Origin: Elysia marginata
Taxonomy: Eukaryota > Mollusca > Gastropoda > Plakobranchidae
DNA: 29,639 nucleotides
NCBI GenBank assembly: GCA_019649035.1
Contig: BMAT01013942.1
Location: 2,257-31,895, forward strand
Direction of reading: 5' to 3'
Part shown: piece after piece, positions 1-11,611 of the stretch
Layout of the letters: each line of letters opens with the position of its first letter
How positions within the stretch are numbered: the first letter of the stretch is position 1
The notes under the pieces: model-generated
What the model saw: only the letters and a program-made list of their open reading frames with translations
Database searches by the model: none
Told to the model about the DNA's origin: nothing
Made by a program: the position numbers and the translations under genes

Positions 1-1600
1 ACATCTTTGTGGCATCCTACACATGTAAGAAATAAAAAAAAATTAAATAGCGCCATAATTCATATAAAATGACGCAGTTCTATAAGTTAAACAAAGGTTT
101 TTTTGTCACATACGTGACACAAAACATGATTTAAAGTTTTAATTACAGGCTAAGTAGAGTAATGTGGCATAACTTTTTAAAGGAAGCACAAGAAACTTGT
201 AAGTTAAATAATACTGTAGCAATATTACTAACAATAACACATGAAAAATTTTGTAAACATGGCAGATTGATTGATGAAATGAAGGGTAAAATATTTCTAA
301 CTTCAAACTTCCATATCTAAAAAAGTATAAATTGCTTTCGACAGATGGGACTAACATTTTTGTGTTCAGTATTGCAAAATCTGCTACAGGAATGAGTAGT
401 TATTCTAATTCTATAGAAATACCATATCACCTTATCTTAAGAAGAAAAAATCTTTTCTTTAAAAAATGCGTCTTTTACAGAAGAAAGTGGTATTTCAAAT
501 GATACTTAAAACTTATTGATTTAAAAGTATTTAGGTTCAGGCTCACTGTAGTTTAATGTAAAAATGCAGGTTAACCCCTAATCCGCGGATGCAGTGGACC
601 GTTACGCCTGACTGCTGGCCTCAGGCTGGCACAGGTAACTGGATGTAAAAAATTGGGTTTGGATGAGGCATTGAAGGGGTTTTCTGAGGTTATTGGCATT
701 GTTTTAAATTCTTCAATATTTGTCTTATTTTTAGAGTTTAATTTAAAATTCTTGTGTTTCTGACCACACATGCTTTTCTTCCATCACCCTCTTCACCCCC
801 CCACCCCCTCCCCCAAAATTTTACAGGAGGCATAGGTTGTAAAACCGATAACTTAGTTACTTTTATAAGTTTTCAATTAAGTGTAAAAAATAACACATGA
901 AACTGGTTTGCTAATCTTAAAATTGGAACAACTGGGTCGGTGACCTGCCTTGTTCAATGTTCGCAGATCAGTCAGACTATTTTTGACACTAATACCTTTG
1001 AAATGTAACAGTCTACAGACACACATGTATGCGAAAAGCTACCCCTCCAACCCACCGCCCCAGCCCTCTTTCTCTTCAAAGCATGCTAGCACCGTGGGAA
1101 AGTTTTATCGTTTCCCTCTGGATAAATTGGGAAGAACTTTCATAACACTGATTGACAGGGGGCTAGATCTGGTTACACATATGACAGGTGGCTAATATGT
1201 AACAGTCAAAATGACCACATCTAGGTGTTGAGACCTCCTCTGGTCCATGCCCCCTCCACCTGTATGAGCGTCTAGGATCTTCTGGGTGGGATTATGATAT
1301 GTCAATTACCCAGAAGGTGTCAAAATCACGAAACCACGGCCTACCAAACATCCATCCTAGCCAGACTTTTTTGTTATAGATATGCAAAATTTGGCACAGT
1401 CACTTTGCACCACATCAGTCCCTTTCCCTCGTGGACTCTCGGGTTAGTGGAATTGGTTGTAATCACACCATGTGGCGGCAAATCAGGGGAAAATTTTCCA
1501 GGTATTTATCGATTGATGTTGTAAGGAGTTAGTTCCCTGTTCCCAGCTATCTAGTATGACAAGGGAGTGCGAAATGTAACTTAAAAGTAAGGGGAACTCT
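1..1600. other. Upstream non-coding DNA, no recognised gene
   Basis: AT-rich DNA with only short open frames on both strands. None shows a recognisable domain or convincing splice sites. A C-rich run lies near 790-822. The somewhat more GC-balanced stretch 900-1560 has open frames at 950-1195 and 1294-1524, but their translations match no family I know. It may be decayed transposon or regulatory sequence. No CpG-island-like promoter stands out. Confidence 0.4.
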
Positions 1601-1602
1601 GA

Positions 1603-1714
1603 AGCCAATATATTGGCTCGGCGCGGGATGCGGGCGGAATGTATAAAGCCAAAATAGTGGCTTGCCGCACTGGTAAACTCCTCAAATCAAAGCCAATATA
1701 CTTATATAGTGGCT
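1603..1714. repeat. Cluster of three AGCCAA/TTGGCT hairpins
   Basis: Three inverted-repeat units of the form agccaa...ggct occur within 112 bp. Unit 1 (1603-1618) is a perfect 16-bp palindrome. Unit 2 (1647-1662) is an imperfect version. Unit 3 (1691-1714) has the same arms around a longer AT core. Each is followed by a similar GC-rich stretch: ggcgcggg after units 1 and 3, and a related gccgcac after unit 2. The arms plus GC follower form a tandemly reiterated module. Its role is unknown. Confidence 0.6.
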
Positions 1715-2339
1715 TGGCGCGGGTGTTGAGTTAAAAGTGACAGTGTGGAGGAATTTTTGGCAGTGCAACCAGACAGGGCCGCAATATAATATACGGGCAG
1801 TATGATTGTCAGATCTAATTAACAGTCAGGTGATAAATTGTGCCTTCCATACTTCTGGCTTGCGTCAGAATCTGGTAGTGAACCAGAAACGTCCCCTAAG
1901 CTTGAACTTGATTGAACTTCTCAAACTTAATTCCTGCCCTGATTGCTGTAAGGCAAAGCAGAGTTTATTTTTTTAGTTCAAGTAAAAATGAAAATTTTAT
2001 TACAATTTTTTTAACATTTGAATATGCATAAAAAGCATGAAGAAGTAAATCTTTTTAAAGTATTTTTAAAATTTAAAATTATGCTGATCAACTGCTAACA
2101 AGATTTTGTTAAAAAATTTGAGCTGGAAATAATTTTATTCACTTTCATTGACCTTTGGAAATCAGATCTTGATTAGGTTTTCAACCGCTCTCTCAGATAC
2201 AAACAAAAAGTAAGAACCAAGGGCATCTTTGAAATAAAATGATGTTTTTGTATGATGAGACTTGCATTGCATTAATTAAGGAAAGCAAAATATATATGCT
2301 AAGTTTTTAGTAAGTATTATGGTTACAATCATTTAGTAC

Positions 2340-2645
2340 TGGACTGTCAGTGTACTGTTTTAATATCTGGGCATTACTTCATTTTGTGTCAGACTGCTTT
2401 AATATCTTGGCATTACTTCATGTGAGACTGTTAATAATATCTGGGCATTAAACTTTGTGTGAGACTGTTTTAATATCTGAGCATTACTTTAATATGAGAC
2501 TGTTTTAATATAGATCTGGGCATTACTTTATGTGAGACTGTTTTAATATCTGGGCATTACTTTATAGATGTGAGACTGTTTTAGTGTCTGGGCATTACTT
2601 CATGTGAGACTGAACATTTAATATCTGGGAATTATTCTCTGTGTT
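2340..2645. repeat. Minisatellite, ~36-40 bp unit, about 8 copies
   Basis: About eight diverged tandem copies of a unit read as gtgagactgttttaatatc followed by tgggcattacttcat. Unit length varies from about 35 to 41 bp through small indels in the AT core. It lies about 300 bp upstream of the splice acceptor of the MAJIN-like gene, so probably in its 5' intron or promoter-proximal DNA. Confidence 0.8.
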
Positions 2646-2947
2646 CTGTGATCCTTTGCCACATAATATACATTTTATCATTGCCTCCAAGGCAAATGAG
2701 GCAGAAATCAGTACTCATTTTTTTTTATTTTAGAAAACACCATGTAATGGCCTATTTTTTTTCTTCTTTTTCCTCTATGTTTTGAATCAACAACAATTTG
2801 ATTATATAATATTATCTTTTTCACAAAATACTGATTATTTTTAAAACTGCTGGTGTAATAAGTAATTTGCCTGATTTTCAATCAATAGTTTATCTCACAC
2901 AGTGTTCTGACTATAAATTTACATACATTATGCCTTTTGTCTTTCAG

Positions 2948-3041
2948 TTTTTATGAGGTCCTGACAGCAACAGAATCGGCAACGCCTGTTTTCCAAACAA
3001 AACTCTGAGTAGATGCACTGCATTTAAACTAAGCCTTAAAA
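2948..3041 (+). promoter_or_regulatory. 5' untranslated part of the first coding exon (MAJIN-like gene)
   Basis: A pyrimidine-rich acceptor (cttttgtctttcag, AG at 2946-2947) precedes this segment, so at least one upstream non-coding exon is implied but was not identified. An upstream ATG at 2953 opens a three-codon uORF (ATG AGG TCC TGA). An in-frame stop at 3030-3032 fixes the main start at the ATG at 3042, which has A at -3 and G at +4, a strong initiation context. Confidence 0.5.
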
Positions 3042-6000
3042 ATGGGACTGGATCTTTTGCCGTTCTTGGAAGACCATGCACTTTTAGTGGCCCACAACAA
3101 CAGGATCTTCAAGTTGAAGTTATACTATGAAGATCAGGTGGGACCCAGAGATAAATCTTGTTTTGTTGCGTCTGTTTTGCCGCAAGAAGCTCACAACCAG
3201 ATTGAAGAGGTACTGAGAGCCGTGCTGTATATCCTTGAGAGGGATACCACACCCATACCCCCGATCCAAACCAATAACTTTGTTGTGCACCCGAGAACAG
3301 AGCCCTGGGGATTGGCCAACAAAATAGAGTTTGTGATTGATGACAAGGTCATGCACTGTTATCAAGATTGTTTAATCTTTCGAGTTCATTGTAAGCCATT
3401 GATTACAAACACAAATACTAATGCAGGTATAAGTGAAATACCAAGAGAACTAGACAATGGTATGTTACCGTTATCAAAAGAAGAGGATGCACTCTACAAT
3501 CATACCGGGAAAGCTCACAACATGCATGCTGAGAAAACAAAAAGTATAGATACTGAAGAAACTTGCAATTCAACATTGCCCATGGTCAGTGTTGGAAAAA
3601 TGAGCTTCAGACCTGATACTGTTGCTAACAAAAAAAGAAAATCTACCCTGTCACTTTCAGTAACTGCTTCGGAAACTAGGAATGATCAGAATGGTCAAAG
3701 CAAACACTCAGAGGAAAGGGAATCAAGTTCTAGTTGCCTTATTGGGAACGAAAATAAGAAAAGTTTGCATGAAGATCAAGTTAGTGGGAGATCATCAGGC
3801 AGACAATCCCAAAATGCACGGGAAACCAGAAAAAGTCCACGCTTGAATCAGTTAAAAACAATTTTGAATGCAAATAATATCAACAAAAATAAAGAAACAA
3901 AAGCTGCTCAGAATGTCACAGAAAATGCTATGAACTGCAATGAAAGAAGTTGGCGTAAGAGAATATTGTTAAAAAAAGCAAAGGGAAATGTGGATAATAG
4001 TTCAGATTGCCATGTAGATGCTAGTGGTAAGGAACTAGTTCATGGAAATGCTAATAATGAACTGCAAAATAGAAATCTGGAGAAAGAAAAGATGTTAGGG
4101 ACAAATTTGAATAGTTTTGAAATGCAAGATTCTGATATGGTAGAGCTATACCATCATGGAAGCATAATAGTCTCTCCTTTGGAGAACAAAGGTGAAGGTC
4201 AGAGAAGAAAAAGACAGATTAATTACTCAGATGATTGTGAAAATGGCAACAAAGTTTTCAAAGTACAAGAACAATATAATCTCAGATCTAGATCTAGCAG
4301 CAGAAAAAAACACCTCTGCAATGGTTGTAATTATTTTACACCAAAAAAAAAATCTGATGATTTTAAAACTGGACATTTCAGGAAATCCGAAAAGCTTTCC
4401 AACACGGCCCATCACTATTACAGGCAGAAACTGGTCCAGGCAAACAAGGCCAGGCAAAACCAACACAGTTCTAGCTCCTCCTCCGCAAGTAATATTGAAA
4501 CTAAAACAACAAACAGCAGCAGATCTGAGAAGGGGTTTAGTCCAATGCTCAACTGCAGTCTAAATGATAAAAACAAGATCATAATCAAACAGCACAAGAA
4601 ACTTTTAGAAAATGGGCATAAAACTCAGGCAAAATGTGGGCTACAAGAAAATGGCAATTGTTTCAATGTCACTGCTGACAAAACTACCAAAGTAACAGAT
4701 GGTAGCGCAACATTTTCAGTTGTTAAAAAATCTCCAAAAATGAGCTCAAGTTTTGCACAGCAGCACCTGAAGTCAATGGCTCTAAGATCTGGGACAGTTG
4801 TTGCAAGAAGAGCTAAACCAAGCAGCCATTTATTGTCACATGTAGACAAGGGACCAGGGAATGTTGGCAATGGGACTATATCAAGTACCTCTAGGGCTAC
4901 AACTCCAAGGCAAAATAAACAGAACGCACTACACTCAGAAGCTGTGACGGGCTCAGATAGCTCTCTGCCTCAAAAGAGAAAAAGATCAGGGGCTGGCAAA
5001 AGTCTGTCACCGAGATCTGACTCAAAGTTGGAAGTGTTCAGGTTGACCCGCAAACGTCTCTTGGCAGGTAGAGATGGAGTCTGGTTGTTGCCCACAGCTT
5101 TATTCTCTCAGGTGAGTGTGAACTGATTTATTGTATGGTAATACATTCTGAATATTTTAAAACTTGCAAGTAGATTAACCAGAAGCAATAGTCATGTTCG
5201 CTTGACAATTTCAAATTACTTTATTTTTGGTATGGCCTATCTAGTGATGATCTTAGTTTCCTAATCTTGCTCTAAGTTCTTAATGATGTCAGCCACACCT
5301 ACAGAGTAAGTTAGGAAATTGTGGTTGGCTTAACGTCTGTGACTGAATTCCCCTGGTGTCACATTAGATACAAACAAAGACTATTATTACCAACATCTCC
5401 TTAAAATAAATCTGCCAGAAAGTTGTTTTAGTTCTACTATGATCTGTATACAACTTCTCAGTTCCTAAGAGGTTTTCAGAAGCCAGACTAAAATGCTGAT
5501 TAATCAAATTCGCCACAAGAACTTACAGTGCAGTTGGTTTACTTTGAAGTGCTTGTGAACAGCTTCAGTATGAAATTTCAGAGTTTTTAGTTAAAAAATA
5601 GTTAGCAAAAAAAAAATACAGCCAGGTCGGTCAAAGCAGGTAACGCGAAATGTAGAAAAAACCAAGGGAATGGAACTTTTTCTATATAGAGTCATCGCAA
5701 AATCGGGAAATATTTAATGTTTAAATGAGAAAAAAAATCCAGATATCTTTGGCAAAGTGAGGTGTTGGTGGGAGATTATTTGCCATATTAACACATGACA
5801 AGTGCATCACTTACAGGTTATGAACTTATGAACTAATTAATTTTTGAAAATTTTTTTCAATTTGCTTAAAAGATAAAAGTGCCAAAAAGTACTTTTACAA
5901 CAAAAAAAATTTGTACAAACTAAAACAACGAAAAAAAGTTTTAAAAATCTTATAACAAAATCGAGAACAGTGCATTGGCAATTCAAGTACAATGTTTGAA

Positions 6001-7944
6001 GTGAATTGCTCTACAACTTTTAGAGATTTTGGAGAGTCACAACGATAATGTAAAAAAGACATTTTGAAAAAAAAAAACCAAGAAAGTCAAATAGAAGGGG
6101 GGAAAAAACCCTTAGGTTTTAGGCGATGCAGCTCTGTATGTCTACCCTCCCCATGTCTAATGCGTGCCTGCAGTTCAGCAATCAGCATTTTGTCACCTCG
6201 CTAGTCGCCACCTGCAGTATACTTGCTATCAGTATCACAAAGTTTAGATATAAAACAAGGACAGAAGCTGCTTTTAGAGGCTAAAGGTAACAAGAAACAG
6301 ACAATACTTCACCATGTTCAGCATTTATGTTGACATAGCACGCTTGGAAAGTGGACTGTTCCCAAAGTACACTGCAGGCTAGAATTTATAATAGGAACTA
6401 TAGCTTTTACTATGTGCTGATGCCATGTATGATGGTTTTTCTATGGTAGTGTTTTTACGTAATCCCTATTTTCAAAATTATTTTCAAAAATACTCATAGA
6501 TATCTTAGGAACAAAAAAACCGGTACAATTGCGTCGAGAGAAAGATAAACTTTCATATTTCAACAAATATAAAAATCTATCATGGGACCCCCTATAACCC
6601 CTATGCCCTATTCACTTTCAGATGGGTGCTGCGCTTGCCCTTAAGCGGGTCCAACTGTACTAATTTGGGATGCTACTTGCTAGAACAGATTCGACTAATC
6701 CATAAATTCAACTAAAACAGTTCAAGTCAAATGGATTCTGCTGTATTTAAAAGTGTGAGAAGTGGACTTGTAGTACAATGATGAAATACTGCTTAATAAA
6801 ATAAAGTATGGATATAGAGAACTAATTTTTTAAAAAATTTAATTTTCTTGTATCCACTTCATTTTGTATACTCTTCTTTTTTTTTGTCCATAAGGCTTCC
6901 ATCACCAAAAAGAAAAAGTCAAGGAGAAAAACCAGATCCCCAGTGAGATGCTACGTAGACCAGTTGACACCCTCCTTTCAAGAAAGGTACTAGTGTTAAA
7001 TTGATAGCATGCCTTTTAAAGTGTTGGGTTAATACCAGAAAAGAGCATACTAGTTTAATACCCCATTAGTGTGAACATTAAAATTAAGATTTAGTTCTTG
7101 TTGCTGTTACTTCTATTCACAGCTTTTAAAAGTTTTTGTTAACTTTTTTTTCAAACACTTCTTATTACTTTTAGTCCCCAGACTGTGTGTCTCTTTTAAA
7201 AAATTATATGCAAAAAAACATCATTAGAAATGTAAATCATAAAATGGATATATTTCCTGTACCGTACAATCCTTTTTTCATTGATGAATGAATTTCCACA
7301 CATTCCAAAAGTTATTTTGGTTTACTTGCCAAACATGGTTTAGTCAGCCAAATTAATTTCTAGGTAAAAAATTACAACGTTTTTTGTGTCTATTACTGTG
7401 GTTTTACATCATTAAAAAGATAGAGCAACTTTACGTAAGACAAGTACAAAATTAAAGCAAGCAAGTATCAACTAGCATAGTTATTATGTATGTAAAGAAG
7501 ATTTTAAAAAATATGACCCAAAACCTGGAAACACAGCTAAAGCCGCTGGCTCCCATTTGAAGCTAGAGGCAATAATGTGTGTCAAGGCAACTCTAAACAT
7601 CAATGATTTAATCTTTTTTGATCCTTTGTAAAACAAAAACTACTAAAGGTACATGCATTCTGTTTTTTTCATATTGTTCATATTGTTCCATAAACTCTGC
7701 ATTTTCTGGTGGTATTAAATTTGCAGATATACTAATATTTCCGACTTGAGCTGGGTTTTCAGGATTTGGGTCACATTAATAGTTAAAGTTTTGTATTGTT
7801 TTTGTCTCCAGAAGTTCAGTGGAGTCTGCATTGCTTGACCTGACAAGGAAAAGCCATCAGGAAATGCACAGTCAAGAAGCAAAGCAACCCTCCAAGTTTT
7901 TCCAAGTGCTAACAAGCATTTTTGGTGCTTCGAATAGACAATAA
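3042..7944 (+). CDS. MAJIN: MAJIN-like membrane-anchored junction protein (meiotic telomere attachment), 3 coding exons
   Basis: Proposed join: 3042-5111, 6895-6986, 7812-7944, giving 764 residues with phases 0 and 2 and a TAA stop at 7942-7944. Residues 1-117 resemble the MAJIN N-terminal domain, which binds TERB2. They show a RIFKLKLYYED strand, a helix with IEEVLRAVLYILE, NNFVVHPRTEPWG, then KIEFVIDDKV and LIFRVHC. In vertebrates MAJIN links telomere DNA to the inner nuclear membrane in meiotic prophase, and it is only a few hundred residues long. Here residues ~120-690 are a Ser/Asn/Lys-rich, apparently disordered extension with basic clusters near 197 (KKRKS), 264 (SPRLNQLK), 302 (RSWRKRILLKKAKG), 388 (RRKRQ), 415 (RSRSSSRKKH) and 695-704 (KKKKSRRKTR). 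These fit DNA binding and nuclear import. The expected C-terminal transmembrane helix is not clear: only about eleven hydrophobic residues (FFQVLTSIFGA) occur near the end. The family call comes from remembered domain pattern and is moderately sure. Exons 2 and 3 are less sure. Confidence 0.65.
5112..6894 (+). other. Intron 1 of the MAJIN-like gene
   Basis: The donor is cag|gtgagt after 5111 and the acceptor is tttttgtccataag with AG at 6893-6894. The intron is AT-rich with many A-runs and no coding signal. Its part near 6590-6735 has higher-complexity sequence ending in ggattctgctgta, which resembles the ends of the MITEs described below, but I could not pair it with a matching left end. Confidence 0.6.
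6895..6986 (+). CDS. MAJIN: MAJIN-like gene, coding exon 2
   Basis: This 92-nt exon enters in phase 0 and continues the frame of exon 1 with ASITKKKKSRRKTRSPVRC and onward to QLTPSFQE. The donor is aaag|gtacta, which is moderate. If it were not spliced, the frame would stop two codons later at TAG (6990-6992). The lysine/arginine block matches the basic character of the upstream extension. Confidence 0.55.
6987..7811 (+). other. Intron 2 of the MAJIN-like gene
   Basis: 825-bp AT-rich intron with a strong polypyrimidine acceptor (tgtttttgtctccag, AG at 7810-7811). No coding or repeat feature is recognised inside it. Confidence 0.5.
7812..7944 (+). CDS. MAJIN: MAJIN-like gene, terminal coding exon
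   Basis: It enters in phase 2: ag from exon 2 plus a gives Arg. It reads SSVESALLDLTRKSHQEMHS, later KFFQVLTSIFGASNRQ, then TAA at 7942-7944. The acceptor is strong and the frame is maintained. The terminal hydrophobic stretch is shorter than a normal membrane-spanning helix, so this may be a degenerate anchor or an isoform end. Confidence 0.5.
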
Positions 7945-8168
7945 CAAAGAGTTGTAAGACCAGGATAATAGTAATACTAATAGATGGGTTTGTCTCACTA
8001 CCAGTTCTAATATGTCAGATGTCATGAATTATATTATGACAAAATGCGTCTTAAAAGTAGGTTTATTTCTCTTCTTCTTTTTATTATAAATTGATTTCCA
8101 CCAAGTCTGATATTTTCATGCCATTTTCAACATCTGGAAGTTCAGTAAAATACATTATTAAAAATAAC

Positions 8169-8174
8169 AATAAA
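8169..8174 (+). terminator. Candidate polyadenylation signal AATAAA
   Basis: AATAAA lies 225 nt after the proposed stop of the MAJIN-like gene and is followed by a GT-rich stretch (tttgtaatgtgataag). The hexamer is common in AT-rich DNA, so the assignment rests on position only. Confidence 0.3.
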
Positions 8175-8199
8175 AATATCACACATGCACTTTGTAATG

Positions 8200-11160
8200 T
8201 GATAAGGGCAACATAAGTATTAATTTGGATTGGTTGCTAGATGTTTGTAGTTAATAGCTGGGCAAACACCTAATCACTGTTATTTAGTTTGATGCACTAT
8301 TTTTTCATCTTCTCAAAGTTTCATGTCGTCATAACAGTGGGTTTATCTGTAAAGTTCTCTCAGTAGATCTAGACTACAGAGAGAATTTGAAAAACACCTG
8401 TTTCCCAAAACTTACTGGACTATGTATAGACTGGGACTAAAGATAGCGGTGTTATTTATGTAGTCAAAAATTGGAAACATTTCAGCACTGAATTGAACTG
8501 AAAGAGGGCTTTCGTTACCTGTGGCCTTATTTCTCAGCCAATCGTTAGTCATTCCATGCAGAGAGAAAGTTTTGTTGTGTTTTAGTTTTCTATTGCTTCT
8601 AAAATTCATGTGCGTCTAAATCATATGTACCAGTAGTGAATTTAATCACAAAACAGCTTCCACATGGTTCACATCTGTTGAGCAACACCACTTTTTATTT
8701 TTGGAATTGCTATGATAATTCATTATACCCGGTATATTTAAACCTGTCTAGAAAACGTCTAGGTTTATAGGGGTATCAGCTGTGTTATCCCACCATCTGA
8801 GATCCTGGTATACAGAGATGTATATATACTGCTTTAGTCGTATGCTATAGATAACCATGGGGGTCAGGTAATTGGGAAAAACAGTCCCAGGAACACAGAT
8901 TTGACAAAATGAAGATAAAAACTTGACAAGCTTTAATAAGATTTTGAAAGATACTAATTTTGTGGACTTTGATTGTTTTGTTTTTTTTTTAATATTTTAC
9001 TGTATTTTTGTTAGCATAACACTTACTGAAAGTAAGGTATTGTTTAGTTTGTTATTTTATATCTATCTCTTAAGGCCAGCTGACCAAGTATGTTAAATTC
9101 TGTTTTGAAATTTGACTATTAGATTGACATTGTTTTTTTTCTATGTTGTTTTTTTTTTTTTTGCAAATCGATTCAGAGTCAAGACGAAATGGATTTAAAA
9201 TTAGTGTGCAGTTAATCCATCTGTCAGGCCTCTTGGTTATGTATTTTTAATTCATTGTTTAGTTGGAGGTTTTTAAAACAGATCAATGTTGATTGTAATC
9301 AGGTGTGTGTGGCTTGGGTATGGGTGTTGAGATTTGAGATATCGATGGATTTACTAGCGAAAACTGAAACGTTTTTTGTTTCCTGTATTTTTTTTTGGGT
9401 TATTTGTAAAGTTTTGTTATTTTGCTGCCATTATTTATTTTCTTATGTTTCTATGCCTGACATATCTACATTTGTCTGCTCTCCCTCATGTGTGTCTTAT
9501 CATAAACTTACTGTCTAACAAAACAGTTTATGGTTGACCGTTAACTTATTTGTATAATTGTACTGGACTTTAGGAGTAGAATTTGGGCCTAAGTCTCTTT
9601 CTTCCCAATGAAAAATAAATGATGTTAGCCTTGCCAAGCTTAAAGCCAAATTGAGAAGATTTCAGGTCAAATTAGTATATTCCATCAAAGCCTATGATGT
9701 TTTGAGGATTTTCATAAAATTATGATAATTAAAAGAAACTTTGAGATTTTTATAGGAAATGAGAGATTTCCCCCTTGCCATGCTGTGTATAAAATTAAAG
9801 TTTAATCGTTTAATGTTACTTTGTCTTCTTTTCCATAGCTTTTTCTTTAGGATGTCAATTTGGCCTCCGGGAATTCTGGCACTTTTTACTGACATAGTTA
9901 GTTTAAAGCCAAAAACTGTTCATGAATAGCAAATTAAAAAAAGTTTAAAAAAAACTAAGACCAACTGCAACATTTTAGTCCTAGCCCTTCATAGGACTTT
10001 CTTGAGAATCAGTCTCCTGGACTTGACTTTGTGGACATGAACCTCAAGAATATCTTGTTTCTTCAAAATATTGTTTTTGAAGTTAAGTTAGCTAGAAAAC
10101 TTTTGCAGCAGTTTTGTGTTGTTGTTAGTTTTGAGTCTGCAGCTCATGGCTCTGTAATGGTTTGGTTTTTGTGTGAGTGAGTAACCTTCTAGATAGTTAT
10201 GATAATTCATTTTGAAGGTTGGGTATCAATGAGATCAATTTTGAAGAAAGTGAAGAAAGACATGTTGAAAAATTTCATGCTACCAAAGGATGTGAACTAA
10301 AACATCACCCTTCAGTCCTCGATTTTTTTTTCATTTCCAGTCATCAATTCACAATGTTTTATACCAACTTTTTATGGAAAGTACCACAAACTTTCAATTT
10401 ATACCACAAGAACCTGCACTTTAATTAACATTTTGACCCATTTGATATACATATGTATTGTTCTTGGATGAGTTTAAGTCCCCTAAACTTCCCTAGGATG
10501 CATATATTCAGAGACCATTTGATATAAAATGTAAATGCTCTCTATTTGAAAACGAATGTGACAGCAATTCAGCGTATTTTGTGAGAAAGCTATCTTGAGC
10601 TCACATGACATTTAGCTTTCCACCGTTAGGGACCTGGAACTGTCTGGTTCAACCAAAGAGAGTTCATGTAATTCTCTGCCACTTTTCAACTTAGTACATG
10701 TATTCAGATTTTGCAAATACGGTACTAATAGTAATACCATAGAGATGTTGAACATGCTGAAAAGAAGAAGCCTTCACATGAATCTTGTTTGTGAAAAATT
10801 TTGAAAACTCACTCTTGTATGTAACAATTTGTTTGTGATTTTTGAAAGTTTTCAATCGTTGCTCTCTGTTGCCTGTTGTTTTAAAAAAAATCTCAGGAGG
10901 TTAGTCATTGGTTCAATTTTTTGTCTGTTTTGGACTTTCGTATTTTTTTTTGTTTTATACTCGTATTCAACTCCAATTAAATTGAGGCACATTTCTCTTT
11001 CTCTTTTCTCCCTGCTTTTCAAACAATTGTTATCTCATTCTTGTATGATTTATAACTTATATCGACATGCAGTGTACATGATTTATCAATTCTATGAAAC
11101 TAATATTCAATTTTATGTATTGTTTATTTCCCCTTAAAAACTCAAAACAGTTGATTTGCA
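8200..11160. other. Intergenic stretch, no recognised gene
   Basis: AT-rich DNA. Open frames of up to about 100 codons occur on both strands but have no domains, splice support or unusual codon pattern. A small inverted repeat sits at 8739-8767 (arms taaacct and aggttta around a 15-base spacer). T-runs at 8981-8990 and 9150-9162 look like plain slippage tracts. Confidence 0.4.
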
Positions 11161-11170
11161 ATAGCATAAT

Positions 11171-11610
11171 TATTTTACTTTATAACTTTGTTTGATGTTA
11201 CACCCATAACTTGTAAATAGGGATTATAGAAGTACTGTATTGTAAATATTTTAAATAAATTTTATTTTACCATAAAAGTTAAAACATTGGCCAGAAGCGT
11301 AGTTTTGTCGGATGAAAAGTGTTGTAAGATACATGAGATAACCTGAAAAGTTGACATAGACTGGCAACAGTACAAAGGATTCCAATCCCAATGGAACATA
11401 TACATGTATTTTACTTAATAACTTTGTTTGATATTTTATCAGAAAGTTTTGGTATCTACTGTATTGTTAATACTTTAAACAAATTTTATTTTACCATAAA
11501 ACTACTTAAAACACTGGCCAGTACAGAGCTTTTTTGAGAGAAAAAAAATATTGTAAGATACTAAGACACTCTAAAATACCCTGAAAGTTCACATACACTC
11601 TTAACTGGGT
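11171..11610 (+). repeat. Diverged tandem duplication, period 236 bp
   Basis: The block 11171-11370 is repeated at 11407-11610. Shared stretches in order are tattttactt-ataactttgtttgat, tactgtattgt-aata-ttaaa, aaattttattttaccataaaa, taaaaca-tggccag, tgtaagatac and cctgaaa-gtt-acata. Divergence and indels are substantial, so the event is old. A SINE-derived inverted pair follows directly. Confidence 0.7.
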
Positions 11611-11611
11611 T

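Noticed and set aside
950..1524. Two plus-strand frames with fairly balanced composition, one containing HMTGG reminiscent of a copia-type motif
   Set aside because: A single short word in an otherwise unmatched translation is not evidence of a retrotransposon, and no adjacent protease, integrase or RT was found.
4192..4563. Second plus-strand open frame inside the MAJIN-like exon
   Set aside because: It overlaps a far longer frame with a recognisable domain. Codon and amino-acid pattern look random.
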